In this document: positions 48,301 through 61,807 of the stretch, in pieces
How the letters are laid out: each line of letters begins with the position of its first letter
Position numbering within the stretch: the first letter of the stretch is position 1
Source: Artocarpus heterophyllus
Taxonomy: Eukaryota; Streptophyta; Magnoliopsida; Rosales; Moraceae
Reading direction: 5' to 3'
Assembly (NCBI GenBank): GCA_025403435.1
Contig: CM046342.1
Location: 15,874,519 to 15,938,518 of the forward strand
DNA length: 64,000 bases
Notes under the pieces: generated by a model
Seen by the model: the letters and a program-made list of their open reading frames with translations, nothing else
Databases searched by the model: none
Told to the model about the DNA's origin: nothing
Position numbers and translations under genes: made by a program

Positions 48301-48568
48301 TTACGAGATATGTAAAAGATTAAGTTTTTAAAAATTATGATTATGTTAAAACGTAATAATTATTATTACGTTACTACCATGTTTGAGAAATCAAATGTTA
48401 TCATGTTAGTTTTACGAATTTAAATTTTGAGAAATGATTCCATAACAAGAATCCATTTCATTTTAAAAAAAAAAATTATCCCAAAATTTCTGTAATTTAT
48501 GATAAGTTAAGTTTAAGCTTACAACCATGTTTAATTTAAGTAACGGACACGTAAGAAGGGTCGTTATA
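45340..48568 (+). mobile_element. Solo LTR (3.2 kb), same family as 14436-19525
   Basis: Begins TGTAATGACA, ends GGGTCGTTATA, and is flanked by identical TATAG (45335-45339 and 48569-48573). It is colinear with the 14-kb copy at the left (AATTAAGGATTTTT, GGTCTTAATAG) and right (TTCATGCTGTAGGTAAGAAA, GGTCGTTAT), but lacks the triple 342-bp repeat and adjacent sequence. No gag-pol is present. Confidence 0.82.
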
Positions 48569-48573
48569 TATAG

Positions 48574-51170
48574 TTTAAAATTTGCCAAAATAGTGTGGGT
48601 AATAACTTTTGTAAAATTTCAAAAGAGCTCAATTGCAAAGTTTTATAAAACCTTGGCAAATTTGTAAATAGTTCAAAAAGTCCATCTTAACATTAGAATT
48701 TTAGGAAAGTTAAGACATAAAAGTTGTAGAACTCATTGAAATTGCTTAGGCTATGTTGACAGTTTATCAAAATTTTGCCTAGTTTGTAAGTTATGACTTT
48801 TACGGAATTTTAAGCATAAAATATCGTAATATGAAAACATTATGAAAATGTTTGATTCAAACCAAGATTATTTTAAAAGGTTTAATTCTTGTTAAAAACT
48901 AAACATTTTGGCATAGGATAGTTGTATTTGGTCCCAGGGGTAAAAATGTTAAGACTTTTGTGTTTCGAGCCAAGACTATAAAATCATGTGAAACTGGGTT
49001 TTCACTCAGGAATTTTGGTTTTCTACACTGCTATGGGCAGCCATAGATGTTAGGTTTTAAAGGATCTAAGGTTTTGGTAAGAAAAGAAAAGAAAAAAAAA
49101 GTTACGGTTGAAAATGTCAAGATTTTTGCATTACGGGTCAAAATTATAAAGTTTTGATAAAACAAATTTTAACAAAAGGAAAACTATTGTTTTGTTTTCC
49201 ATAATAAGTATTGTTTTAAAATAGGTTTTGAAAGTTTTCTAAGACCTGTCAAGAGCAAAACCGTCATTTTCTGTAAACGGCCAAACAGACCTGATATGTC
49301 CGATATCGAAAAATGTCCCTTAGCGGGAATTTTTCTGTAACACATAAGTAATAAAATAGAAAAGTTATGCAAGAATTGTAGTAAAGTTACAAGATTTATG
49401 AAAAGCTATTAAAGGTAAAATTGTTTTTAAGAAAACAGCTAACATAGAGCCGAACACTTCGAATTAGCAAAACGCTCTTAGACGGAAAATGTTCTGTAAT
49501 ACGTTAAGTAACGAAACCATCGAATAAGATGGAAAATCTAACTTAGGAACATTAAAGTTCAGTAAAAAGAAAGATAATCTAGTTGCTTACAAAGTTAAGT
49601 AAATAATTCAGTTGCTTACAAAGTTAAGTAAAAGGAAAAGTAATCTGGTGGGGGACAAAGTTAAGTAGAAGAAAATAGTAAACTAATGGGATACACAGTA
49701 ACAGAAAAGTAAACTCATGGTTTACAAAGCCAAGTGAAAGAAAAGTAAACCGATGGCTTATAAAGGAAAGGTAAACTTATGTTTTATGAGTCAAGTTAAG
49801 GAAAGGTAAACCAATAGGATGTAAAGTAATGGATAAGTAAGCTGATAGGATACAACATTAAATAAAAAGGAATGAATGTTTAATGATTAAGTTTTGTTAT
49901 CAATCGAGTAGATATATAATAAAAAAAGTAAGCTAATAAATCGGGTGTTATTTGAACAGGATATGAAAGCCGACTAATAAAAGGAAAAGGAATGAAATAG
50001 GAATGCTAAAGCTTAATCCAGGTAAGTTTCGAACTTTACCTATAGCATGAAAAAAATGATTTTCAAATGCTTTATATATGTATGTAAATGTGTTTCAATT
50101 GTTATGCAAGTGGTTTTTGAAGTATGTTTGCATATGTTATGCATAAAGCTTTAAAGATCAACTAAAGGTTTGTAGTGTATTTGCAATTAAAGTATGTTTG
50201 CATGTGATGCATAATGTTTTAAAGTTCAAGTTATGATTTGCAAGATATTTGTAATTGTTATGTTAAATATTATAGATATTAAGTTATGTCATGCATTATG
50301 TTTACTAAAATTACAACATTAGTAATCGAAACCCTTATGTTAAGGTAAGAAAGTATTGTATCAACTTCCTGACCTAAGGGGAGTGTCATGCTAAAGTTAT
50401 ATTACGGCCTCAGTGGTCGATGGTCAAGTGCGATTGGTACGTACACTTGGGCTCATAGATCAAGAAAGTTAAGAATGATAATAAAATGTTCATAAAAGTG
50501 CATAAATGGAATTACGCATTATTTTATTGTTTGCATTCCTTTAAGTAAGGTCTTTATGAAGAGCTTTTTGTGAAAACGTTAAGAAATGTTTTATGAGAGT
50601 CATTTATGAAAAACATTTTATGAGAAAAGTTTTGAAGAGAAAAGTTTTATAATGAATATTTAAGCGTATTGTGAGATTATGTTTGAACTTACTGAGTGAA
50701 AGCTTATTATAAGTCCCTTCATAATATAGGTTGTCCTATGAGAGACCAGTAAGACTGCTAGAAGAGCTCGGTGTTGCGATGGACAGATGCGAAGGTTGGA
50801 TATGGATACTATTACAAGAAGTCTTCTACTATTTAAAGAAAAAATTTTCCAGTATTGGAAATAAAGTTTTAAGAAAGCTAATGTTTAAGGAAATATTTTC
50901 TAAGAAATGTTTTACGAAAACATTTTAAAAGATATATTTACAAAATGTTTGAAGCTATTATAAAGTTAAGTTTTAAGCTATGTTTCAGTTTACATTGCAA
51001 TGGATGTTGCAACAGATCTTAAAGTATGTTTTAAAAAAGAAAAGAAAAAATTATCTAACATTTTCTTACTAATTAAGTAAGATATAATTCTAGAAAAGTA
51101 TATTTAAGTTAGGGAACAATGTTTAATAAAGTTAAGTGACGGCCATAAAAAGGCAGGGCATCACATTGTA
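48574..51170. repeat. LTR-like repeat related to 31.4-32.6 kb
   Basis: Shares ordered blocks with 31380-32590. It contains an imperfect minisatellite at 49580-49870 (units near AAGTTAAGTAAAAGGAAAAG). It probably belongs to the sequence into which the 45340-48568 solo LTR inserted. Outer ends were not found, and there is no coding content. Confidence 0.55.
49580..49870. repeat. Degenerate minisatellite
   Basis: Recurring units contain TTACAAAGTTAAGTAAA or AAAGTAAACTCATGG at about 40-50 bp spacing, with gradual drift along the array. Confidence 0.65.
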
Positions 51171-51301
51171 GTTGTTAAGTACAATATCATAGTGCAACAA
51201 TGGCAACGGTGTGATTATAGCGTCCCAGTCACTCAATTTTGTGAAATTATGCTTTAAGAATCTAATTGCTGATCATAATGCTACAATGTTGCAGTAGTAG
51301 T

Positions 51302-53238
51302 TGTTGGAAAAAACAATGCACAGCAGAAATTTTAAAATTTTAAACAAAGTATTTTCCAAAACATAAGTTTGACAAGCTATATGTATAAATTAACCAGATC
51401 TTACTTACTTTTATATGCCGAAGGGCTCCTGCAATCTATAAAAAAGAAAAACGTGCTAAAAGAGCCTCAACCTACTGGTCTTTTTTACTATTCTCTATCT
51501 ACGATCGAAATGTGTGTTGGCACACCTCTTATAGCTCTTCCTCGATGACTGTCCTTCCAACCAATTGAGAAAACCCAAAACTAAGGTTTGTGATTTGCGA
51601 ACAATAGCTCTCAGGGAGTTTCAGAGACTCACCAACTAAAGTACTCACTCTTAATTTCTCAACTGATCTACTTAACTTAGAAAACTCACTCTCTATTTAT
51701 AGAGATCATTCCCAGGTTGGTCATTATAAGATAAGGCCTTAAAAATTCGAATATAGATCAATATCTAATAAAATCGCATAAAAACACATAATTAGATTAT
51801 TGCTTAGTCAACAGGCCAAACTAACAAATCGGCCTGCGGAACTTACTCTATTAGCAGGTCGAACTAACTAATCAGCCTGTTGAATTTACGATAAATGATC
51901 CTTGTGAATCTTTTATTTCTCACTCAAGATTCTTAGGGTAGAACCTCAGTTTTAAGTCAAATAACCCAATAAAAAAGTTATCTAATTAAAATAGTCATAT
52001 CTAAATAATCTCTAGGAAAATAAATATTCTTGATAATTCAACAAGTTTGTCTTGAATTAATTTACAATAAATTAATTCAACTGACAATCAGACATGAATT
52101 GTCTAGTCTTATTGAATTTTAGCCAATCTAATAGTTTAACACAAGCCACCAAATTATTGAAAAAGCACGCCGTATCGTTATACGATTTATTATGAGCTAG
52201 CAAAAAGGACCAGATGGACCTATATAGTTTAAGCTCCCAATAATTATAAAATACAATATCCCAAATACATATTTTATAATTATCAACTCTAATACTACTC
52301 TACTAAAAGCTTAAAGCTATACTCTCGAATTATATAAAATTACGAAGTCCAAATAGCAAAGTGTCCATGACATATCTCCATGTGTCACATCCCTATAGGA
52401 TATCCATAATCGGCTTAAGGATAAATTCCACTTTACCTTTTCGATTATTTTTATCTTACGTTCCATTATCACACTATTAGAATACTTACCATCTAGAGAC
52501 AGTATACTATTCGGTTACACTTATGTATCCAAATTTTTGGGCACTCTAATCTTCCAATTATAGGATGATTCATATAAGAGGATAACTTGACTCCTCAAAA
52601 GAAGCTATGAATTCCATATCTGTGAATAATAGGTCTACGCTACTAAGAGTCATGCCTCCAATGTACCAATATGCGTACCATTATAAAGTCAAGATGTCAC
52701 CCTTTTGTACATCAAAAGACACAAATCAAGACAACGGGCCCATTAGCCATTTCAAGATTAAGAAACAACACATGTGATTGTCTTAAGTGAATCGATTTGC
52801 ATAAATTGAATTAATAAACCAAATCAATTCAACTTTATATCCCGATCTAATACATCGTCACCTATGACAATGTACCAATGTTTCTATATGTGGAGTCTAC
52901 CTCCGATGGCCAAGATAAACTATCTCTCGTTAGGGGTATAGACAACATAACAATCTTTGCATGAATAAAGTGCCCAATTTTATTCTCTCGATTGCAGATC
53001 TTATGCTTAAGACCGTCACCCTAAGAATTATGTCTTTGGCATAATCTATCCATCATATGCTTGATTCTTAAAGGTTTAGAATAACAGTCTCAAACTTTTG
53101 TTTTTTTATCATACATTCAACAAATATGAACATAAAGAGGACAATAATTGGTATTTGAATAATAAATAATCTCTTTATTGATAAAATGTCTCTAAAAACA
53201 TATTACATCTCACTCCTTAAGGGCTTACATGTCTAACA
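51302..53238 (-). repeat. 3' LTR of the old copia element
   Basis: 1937 bp, homologous to 58809-60273 over its first 1475 bp or so. It contains GGCCTGC-type motifs at about 51800-51890. Confidence 0.9.
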
Positions 53239-53250
53239 ATCTCCCATTTG
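53239..53250 (-). promoter_or_regulatory. Polypurine tract
   Basis: The minus strand AAATGGGAGAT abuts TGTTAGACATG, the start of the 3' LTR. Confidence 0.7.
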
Positions 53251-53252
53251 CA

Positions 53253-56200
53253 CTAAGTGAGTAAATACGACATATCTCGTATCCCCATAGCCTTCACACG
53301 CCTCTCGAAGACTCTCGTAGTTAGTGTCTTTGTGAATAGATCAGCTAAATTGTCCTCTAACGTAATTTTCCATACAGCGCCCTCAATGAAGTCCTTTATC
53401 ACATGATACTTCTGATGAATATGCTTACTCTTCTTGTGAAATCCTGGTTCCTTAGCATTAGTTGTCGCTGTAGTGTCATCATAGTATAGCAATACTGCCT
53501 TATCGATACAAAGAACTACCTCAAGATCCCCAAGGAACTTGTGGAGCTACATTGCTTGTTGTGAAGTATCACTAGCTACCACATACTTCGCCTCCATCAT
53601 TGAATCTGAAGTGCAATCTTGCTTGACACTTCTCCAAACAATGGCACCGTTGCCCAAAGTAAACATAGAACTCGAAGTCGATCTTCTTGAATCTAGACAG
53701 GATTGAAAATCCAAATCAGTATATCCTAAAGGTGTTAATTCCTCACTTGAATATACAAGTATATACCCTTGAATCCTTCTCAGATACTTGAAAATATGAA
53801 TGACCACAACCCAGTGGTTCATTCCTGGATCTGACTAAAATTGACTTACTATCCCGACTGCCTAACAAATGTCCTATCGTATGCAAAGCATGGCATACAT
53901 GAGACAACCTACTACGAAAGTATAAGGCACATTCTTTATGTATTCTCTTTCTTCCTCAGACTTTAGTGATTCTTTCTTAGAAAGAGTAATTCCATACCTA
54001 ATTGGTTGCCCACCTTTCTTGAAATTTTGCATTATATACTTTTTGAGAATTTTATCTGTATAGGCTGCTTGGGACTAAGCTATCATTATGTTCTTCTTAT
54101 CCTGAAAGATCTAGACACCGAGAACATAATTAGCGTCTCCTAAGTCCTTCATGTCAAACTGCTTGGTCAACCATAATTTGACCGATGATAATGTCCCAAC
54201 GTCATTGCCAATAAGCAGCATGTCACATACATAGAGTAGTAGAAAACCACTTTTCCAATCCTTAATTTGTTTGTAAACGCATGGTTCGTCAATATTTTGT
54301 TCGAACCCATAAGTCTTGATCACTTAATCAAATCTTATGTTCTAGGAATGGTAAACCTACTTAAGTCCATAAATTGACTTTAGCAGCTTACAGACCTTAC
54401 CCTCCTGACCTTGAGCCTTGAACCCATCTGGTTGTTCCATATATATGGACTCATCAAGATAGCTATTTAGAAAAGCCGTCTTGACATCCATTTGCCAAAT
54501 CTCGTAGTCAAGAGCGACAGCTATGGACAAAAGAATGCCGATGGATTTAAGCATAGCTACAGGCAAAAAGGTTTTTGCATAATCGATTTCTTCATTTTGT
54601 ATGTAACACTTTGCTACCAGTCAAGTATTATAGGTTTCAACTTTACCATCTGCTCCTCTCTTTCTCTTATAGATCCACTTACACCTTATGGGTTTTACCC
54701 TTTTGGGAAGATCCACATGCTTCCAAACCCAATTAGTCTCCATAGACTTCATCTTTATGTTCATAGCTTTTGTCCAGTGTTTTGAATTAACATCCTCCAT
54801 AGCCTCTGTATAAGTATAAGGATCCCTATCATGCTCAATTGGTTTAGCCAAGAAGGCTTCACCATTGAACATATATCTTTCAGGTTGACACCTGATCCTC
54901 CTAATACATCGAAGCCCCTTAGATTGTTGTTCAGTTGGTTTTTCTACACTAATTGGAACAGTTTCATTCGAAACCCCCAGAGTGATCGAATCACTTGCTA
55001 ACTTCTCGAGCATCACTTTACTTTGAGGCTTAAAGTTGTCTATGTAACTTTCCTTAAGGAATGTTGCATTAGTTAAAACCATGACTTTATTCTACTTTGG
55101 GTTATAGAAATAACCCCCTTTAATTCCTTTTGGATATCCTACAAACACGCAAACTTCCAAATGTGCTTCCAACTTATTCGCTTCCTTAAACAGGACATGA
55201 GCTAGACATTCTCATATGCGAATATGGTTTAAGGATGTCCTCTTCCTCACCCACAACTTGTGGGGATTTTAAGAACCGATTTTGAAGGCACATTGTTCAA
55301 AAAATAATATGCGGTTTGTAGTGCATATCCCCAAAAGGATAAAAGCAATGACAAATAACTCATCATAGACCTAACTATGTCCAATAAAGTCATATTCCTT
55401 CTCTCAGCTATGCCATTATGTTAAGGAGTGCTCGGCCCAGTCAAATGGGACAAGATTCTATTATCTAATAAGCGTCCCAAGTACTCATCGGAGAGGTATT
55501 CACTACCTTGATCGGATTAAAGTGCCTTTATGGGTTCACCTAATTGCTTTTCCACTTCAGCCCAAAACTCCTTGAACTTGTCATAAGTTTTGCTTTTGTG
55601 GTGCATTAGGTAAACATACCCATACCTTGAGTAATCATCAATAAAAGTGCTAAAATACTCATCCCCTCCCCGTGTCTTGATGTTCATAGGACTGCAAACA
55701 TCACTATACACAAGTTCTAGAACCCCTTTGGCCTTATTGCCCTTAGACCTAAATGGTCTTTTGGTCATTTTACCCTCCAAACAAGATTTACATTGTGGTA
55801 TAAATTCCACCTTTAAGTGACTTAAAGGTGCATCCCTTGCCAACCTTTGAATCCTATTCAGGTTAATATGACCTAATCGCAAATGCCAAAGATAAGTCTT
55901 ATTAGAGTAAGAAGCCTCAAGTCTTTTCGAGTTATTATCATTAATCAATGTTAAGCAATAAGGCCATCTTAGGTTTGATAAAATATAGATTATTTTGCAT
56001 CCATCCATCATAGATAAAAGATTTGTTTCTATGAATCATCACCTTATTATTAAAAGAAACTGAATAAGAGTCTTTAAATAAACAAGCTACATAAATTAAA
56101 TTTCTTTTAAGTTTAGGAACATAAAAACAATCTCGCAAAATTAAACTCCTATAATTATCAAAATAAAGATGGACATCTCCTACTACTTCAGCTAAGACTA

Positions 56201-56340
56201 AGGATCCATCACCCATCTGAAGTGTGAAGTTTTCACGAAGTAGACTTCTTATTTCTTTGAACCTCTATAGAAAAACACAAATATGATTAGTTGCTCCAGA
56301 ATCTATGACCCAAGTGTCACTGGATTTATCAACCAAATAA
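53253..56340 (-). pseudogene. Decayed copia pol
   Basis: Fragments appear in copia order on the minus strand: pre-integrase region (56216-55941); integrase zinc finger HLRLGHINLNRIQR with CKSC, plus YSDVC and FIDDYSRYGY (56011-55517); a linker and RT start (55082-54621); RT (54566-54357, with MDVKTAFLNS); the active-site fragment (54323-54111); and RNase H (53822-53253, ending with the SKHIHQKYHVI tail). The RT active site reads YVCDMLL instead of YVDDMLL, losing a catalytic Asp. Several stops and frame changes separate the pieces, so no active protein is possible. Confidence 0.92.
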
Positions 56341-57153
56341 GTTTCAATAACCAGAGATCACACCTATCTCCTCAGGAAAGGAAATCCTTCTTTTTGACAT
56401 GCCTGACCTTCCATAGTAAAGGCACTTGAGCTTCTTTGGGTTCTTCTTTTTCTTCTTCTTGCTCTTGTCGTTTGCAAGAATAGAAGACTTCCCATTCTTG
56501 GCCTATTACTTCTTTCCATTCCTAGAGTTAAGATTGGAATGAGATGCAATTGCCAAGTTGGCCTTACCACCAGCAGGAGTTTCCCTGACCAAATTTTTAA
56601 ACTCCTATAACTACTTTATGAGCTCAGTCAAGGTCATATCTCATCTATTGCTTAAATTAAATGAAGCTTTAAATAGGATAAACTCCTTTAATAGAGTCTC
56701 AAAAACTATAATCATCTGTATTTCAGCATCTATATTGGCTCCCATGACAAACATTATATGCTCTTTCATAGGAGTCTCCAGTCTTTGTTTGTAGTTTAAG
56801 AGTTTTTGAAGTGCCCCTTGCCATTTTGTTAGGGCCTAGCCTCTAAACATGTCTTCAACATTATCCAAGATCTGCTTTACAGTCTCTTAATCTTCATGTT
56901 GAGCCTGTAGCACGTTATTCATGCTAGCCATAACATAGCAGCGAGCCTAACCGTTCGCATCTTTCCAGCGATCATACGCTTGGATTTGCTCATTAATGGA
57001 ATCTCCCGTAGGCTCGAGAGGACACGGTATTGTTAGCATAAATTTTAGTTTCTCAAAGGATAGGATGATATTTAAGTTCTGTTTCCAATCATTAAAATTC
57101 TAGTCAGTTAATTAGTTCTTATCAAGTATTGATGACAAAGTGTTTTTAGACAT
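56341..57153 (-). pseudogene. Decayed copia gag
   Basis: Starts MSKNTLSSILDKN at 57153 and follows the UBN2 pattern (FNDWKQNLNIILSFEKLKF, YDRWKDANG, MASMNNVLQAQHED). There are several in-frame stops. The zinc knuckle is destroyed: CLYYGRSGM replaces the CxxCGxxGH pattern. Lysine-rich sequence precedes it. Confidence 0.9.
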
Positions 57154-58793
57154 TTTAATGTACAATAAAGAATCATATACTAAATATAAGCAAGCATACC
57201 ATAATAGTTTAGTAAGATAACATAACTATATAGAACATACAATGTGTTTATGTGTCAAAACTTTGAAAAACTCACAACCTTACAATGATTATTCCTAACT
57301 TAGAATTCAACAAGCTGCCTTGGGGAGACTTGCCAAATTCAATAGGAATACGGATTCCCTCCTGATTAATATATGCCATCCTCAGACCTATCTAGTCCAA
57401 CATATATTAATAATTAATTCTTTAGCCATCAATTTTATTAACAGAGCTCCAAAGAGAGGTTAATAATAAAATCAACATGTGTGTATAATCATTGTTTCAA
57501 TTTTTTATTCATGATTCATAATTACCACCTAGGACTATACAATGATAAATCATGCTAAAATACATTATCCTCTCAAAGATCCAACCTAGTACATGATGAG
57601 TCCTTTCTTAGGGGTCAGAACCACCATATGCTACCTATGGACTAACGATTGAGGCTGTAGGTCCTCTCTTCAAAAACCTTCTCTAACTATTCTTTTGAAA
57701 TCAAGGTTTTATTTTAAAAGAATCATGCATGAACAATTTTCATGAGCAACACTCCCTATTCTATATAACATGTTGTCAACATACATCACAAATCATATTA
57801 TAATGCCGACAAGCAAAGCAATCATGCAAAGCCACAGGCAAAATAACAATAGATGACTGCAATATTATGGTTCTACCCTAGAGAAAAGAAATTAAAAATT
57901 ACAAGAGATCAATCGAAACATATTATCGATTCTTCATCTTTGAATCTTCAAAGTGTCTTCGGCTTCGTGTGGCATCCATCTTCAAGTCTTTTAATCCTGC
58001 ATAGGTCAAGTACTTTATATTTACAGCCATATCCAAATTTCATGTTCCTCAAAATTGTCTCAAAAATAAAATTAAAAACTACATCAAAAAACGCACATTT
58101 TCTAAAAAACTCATAACTTTTTGCCAGCATGCTAATTTGCGTGATCGGCTTGCCGATTATTAGCGATTGGCCTATCAAACTTGGCAGTTCGGCCTACTGC
58201 CAGAGCTAGCTAAAATCTGCCCCACAACGGCCTGCCAAACTAGAGGTTTGGCTTGCTAGTCTGCGACTATCGGCTGGCCGATCTTGAGGGTTCGGCCTGC
58301 CAACCGAGCAGGTCTCATGTTTTTCTAGAAAACAATTTTATATAGTTTTTCAATATTATTTTCAACAATTTAAAAAAATAAAAATATAGAGACTTAGAAA
58401 ATACCTTTGGAACACTATCATCCATCTTCTAGATCTGTCTTCTCTTGAATGATTATTTAATTACAAAATTCTTGCAAATTTAAAATTAAATAATAATTCC
58501 CAAACGGTGATAATAGACTGCCACCTAATTACATAAAAAACTTAGATACACATTTTAACCTCTAATGAACCATAACTGGTACAAGTTAATTAATTAATAA
58601 ATACTTAAATAATAATTTAGTCAACCATAATTGATTAATAACATTCACCACATAATCCATGATAATATATAAATATATAGAAGCCCTAGAGTGCCATATT
58701 TCTTAAAAATTAAATTCAAGCATAGGAGAGATTAAGATCACATAATTTATATATATAGCATAATCACAAACTCGTAAATTTATGTAAAACTAT
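57154..58793 (-). other. 5' leader of the old copia element
   Basis: Non-coding leader of about 1.6 kb between the primer site and gag. It contains a cluster of GGCCTGCCAA-type motifs at 58140-58315. Confidence 0.6.
58140..58315. repeat. GGCCTGCC motif cluster
   Basis: Repeats of TTCGGCCTACTGCCAG, CGGCCTGCCAAACTAG and TTCGGCCTGCCAACC occur with partial inversions (ATCGGCTGGCCGAT). Related to the minisatellite at 29730-29957. Confidence 0.6.
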
Positions 58794-58805
58794 GGCTTTG
58801 ATACT
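58794..58805 (-). promoter_or_regulatory. Degenerate initiator-Met primer-binding site
   Basis: The minus strand AGTATCAAAGCC, three bases from the LTR end, matches TGGTATCAGAGCC with two substitutions over the shared part. Confidence 0.75.
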
Positions 58806-58808
58806 AAT

Positions 58809-60273
58809 TGTTGGAAAAATAGTATGCAGCAAAAATTTTAAGATTTTAGTTAGAGTATTTTCTAAAACATAAGTTTGACATACTATATGCATAAATTAAC
58901 TAGATCTTACTAACCTTTATATGCCAAAGAGTTCCTGCAGTCTATGAACAAAATAATGTTCTAGAAAGCCTCAACCAACTGGTTTTCTTTGCTATTCTCT
59001 TTTTACGATCGGAATCTATGTAGGCACACCATGTAGAGCTCTTCCCTGGTGACTCTCCTTCTAATCAATTGAGAAACCCAAAACTAAGGTTTATGATTTG
59101 TAAACAATAGCTCTCGGGGAGTTTCAGTGATTCACCGACTTTAGTACTCACTCTTAATTTCTCAATTGATCTACTTAACTCAAAAAACTCACTCCCTATT
59201 AATAGAGGTCGTCCCTAGGTTGGTCATTATCAGATAAGGTCTCAAAAATTTAAATCTAGATCAATATCTGATAAAATTGCATGAAAACATGTAATCAGAT
59301 TATCGCTCAGTCGGTACACCGAACTAACTGATCGGCCTGCCAACTTACTCCATCTGCAGATCGAACTAACTGACCAGCCTGCCTAACTTATGATAAATGA
59401 TCCCTGTGAATCTTTTATTTCTCATCCGAGATTCTTTAGATAGAGCCTTAGTTTTAAGTTAAATAACCCAATAGAGAAGTTATTTGATTAAAATAGTCAT
59501 ATCTTGATAATCTATAGAAAAATAAATATTTTTGATAATTCAACAAGTTTATCTTGAATTAATTTGTAATAAATTAATTCAACCGACAATCAAACATGAA
59601 GTATCTGATCTTATCGAATTTCAGCCAATCTAATAATTTAACAGAAGTCACCAATTTATTAAAAAAGCACGCCGCATCATTACATGATTTATTATAAGCT
59701 AGCAAAGGAAACCTGATAGACTTATATAGTTCCATCTCCCAATAATTATAAAATACAATATCTCAAATATATATTTTATAATTATCAACTCTAATGCTAC
59801 TCCACTAAAAGCTTAGAGTTGCACTCTCGAGCTATATAAAATTACGAAGCCCAAATAGCCAAGTGTCCATGACATATCTCCATGTGTCGCATCCCTATAG
59901 GATATCCATAATCTGCTTAAGGATAAATTCTGTTTTACCTTCCTAATTATTTTTATCTTACATTCCATTATCACACCATCGGTGTACTTACCATCCATAG
60001 ACAATATACCACTCGATTACACCTATGTATCCAAATGGTTGAGCACTCCAGTCTTCCAATTACAGGATAACGCATATAAGAAGATATCTTGACTCCTAAA
60101 GAGTAGCTATGGATTTCGTATCTATAAATAACAGGTCTACATTATCAAAAGTTATGCATCCAACATACTGGTATACGTACCATCATAAAGTCAGGATGTC
60201 ACCCTTTGGTACATCAAAAGACACAAGTTAAGACAACAGGCCCCTTAGTCATTTTAGGATTAAGAAAAAACAC
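58809..60273 (-). repeat. 5' LTR of the old copia element, truncated
   Basis: Matches 51302 to about 52774 of the full LTR and stops at a CAC shared with the TNP2 reading frame. About 460 bp of the U3 end is missing. Confidence 0.88.
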
Positions 60274-61543
60274 GATTGTCATGTGTTGATGCAGCAATTA
60301 CTACAACTTGCTTTGCAGGAAATTCTAACAAACAATTTCCAAGTTGTGCTTGTTCTTCAATTTAATATGCTCCAAGGTCATTGATCCATTAGTGCTAGAT
60401 TCACTGCAATCGAAGTTGGTGCAAACCTTATGCATGCTTGAAAAGTATTTTCCACCAGCATTTTTTGACATCATGATTCATTTAACGGTGCACTTAGTAC
60501 GTGAAGTTAAGTTATGCGGATCGGTGTATTTGAGATGGATGTACCCATTTGAAAGATGTATGAAGGTTTTAAAGGGCTATGTCAAGAATCAAAATAGGCC
60601 GGAGGGATGTGTTGTAAAAAGTTTCATAGCTAAGGAATCGGTTGAATTTTGCTCTGAGTACCTATCTAATGTGGACACAATTGGGGTGCCAAAGACTATA
60701 AACATTGAGGCTAGGGCACTATCTACGGGCAATCCTTCATCAGTAAATCGAGAGGAGTGGGAGCAAGCTTGTCTTTATGTCTTGCACAATGCTAATGAAG
60801 TAGAGCCTTTCATTGAGGTGCACATAAACGAATTAAAAAAAGCATACCCAAAAAGAGCAAGAAATGAAAAGTGGTTGCAAGATGAACACAACCGGACTTT
60901 TCGGTTGTGGATTAGAGCACACATCTATGGCAAGTGCTCTACATCACAAGATGGACGCATGTCACAGGAGTTGAAGAACCTAGCTAAAGGACCGTCATCG
61001 GTAGTTACAAGGTACACGTCATATTCTATAAATGGTTACACTTTCTACACTTGGGAAAGGGATGAGAAGCATCTAGTGGAAAATAGCTGTGTGACTCTTC
61101 ATGTTGAGGTGATGCAAATTGCCTCTGCCAAGGACGAGAATCCAATATATGGGACCATAAACTACTTTGGTTTCATTGAAGATATTTGGGAACTTGATTA
61201 TGGGGGATTATGCATGGTACTTTTTAAGTGCAAGTGGGCTGATAATAAATATGTTAAGAACAACGATGATGGCATCACAGTGGTTGACTTTAGAAGATTG
61301 GGATATAGGAATGATCCCTTCATTAAGGCATCGCAAGCAATCCAAATTTTTTATACTATAGATCCCCAAGACATGGAGTTGTCTCTAGTCGTCCTGACAA
61401 AGCCAAGAATAGTTATCGTGGGTGAAGAAGTTGATAAAGATTGCACAAACATCCCTTCATTCACAAAGGGATTGCCACTGGTTGAAGAGATAGATAATTT
61501 TGAAGATGATGTTTTGCACTTGCTTCGTGAAGATGTAGAATAG
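60271..61543 (+). pseudogene. CACTA (En/Spm) TNP2-type transposase, 3' part
   Basis: CACTA transposases cut and paste elements with CACTA termini. The fragment begins at HDCHVLMQQLL, shifts frame near 60330, then is open for 399 residues from 60344. The DUF4218-type region spans about 1-115 (CSKVIDP, EKYFPPAFFDIMIHLTVHL, RWMYPFERCMKVLKGYVKN, RPEGC) and the DUF4216-type region about 250-330 (YGTINYFGFIEDIWELDYG). The catalytic N-terminal two thirds (Transposase_21) is absent because the old copia LTR joins here. The Met at 60344 lies inside a conserved motif and is not a real start. Confidence 0.92.
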
Positions 61544-61780
61544 ATATGTATTGAGGAACTAATGCAAAAAAAATAAAAAGATGAGCATCAATAATTTGTA
61601 TATATGTTAATTTACTTGTAGCATTTTTCTTTAATTTATTGCATTTTTTAATATTTTCTTAATTTTTGTATATCTATATATAGTTAAATTTCAGGTGAAA
61701 ACGGAGATAATGTATACATTTTGGGCCAGTGGATGCTTAACACACGGGCTAGCCACCCTGGGCAGCTTGAATATTATGTG
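61544..61780 (+). other. Downstream of TNP2 fragment
   Basis: AT-rich 3' flank followed by a short exon-like piece after TTTCAG at about 61694. No gene is assigned, and no clear 3' CACTA terminus is seen. Confidence 0.4.
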
Positions 61781-61807
61781 TACTTGTAAGAAAAATTTAA
61801 GACAATT

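Larger units (their letters stand above)
51302..60273 (-). mobile_element. Old Ty1/copia element, 5' LTR truncated
   Basis: A full 3' LTR (51302-53238, TGTTGG...CTAACA) and a truncated 5' LTR (58809-60273) bracket decayed gag-pol. The LTRs differ at roughly one base in eight over the first 120 bp, so the element is much older than the 4.8-kb one. A degenerate initiator-Met primer site and a purine tract set the minus-strand orientation. Every coding domain is broken by stops and frameshifts. The outer end of the 5' LTR is replaced by CACTA transposase sequence, so no TSD can be checked. Confidence 0.92.
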
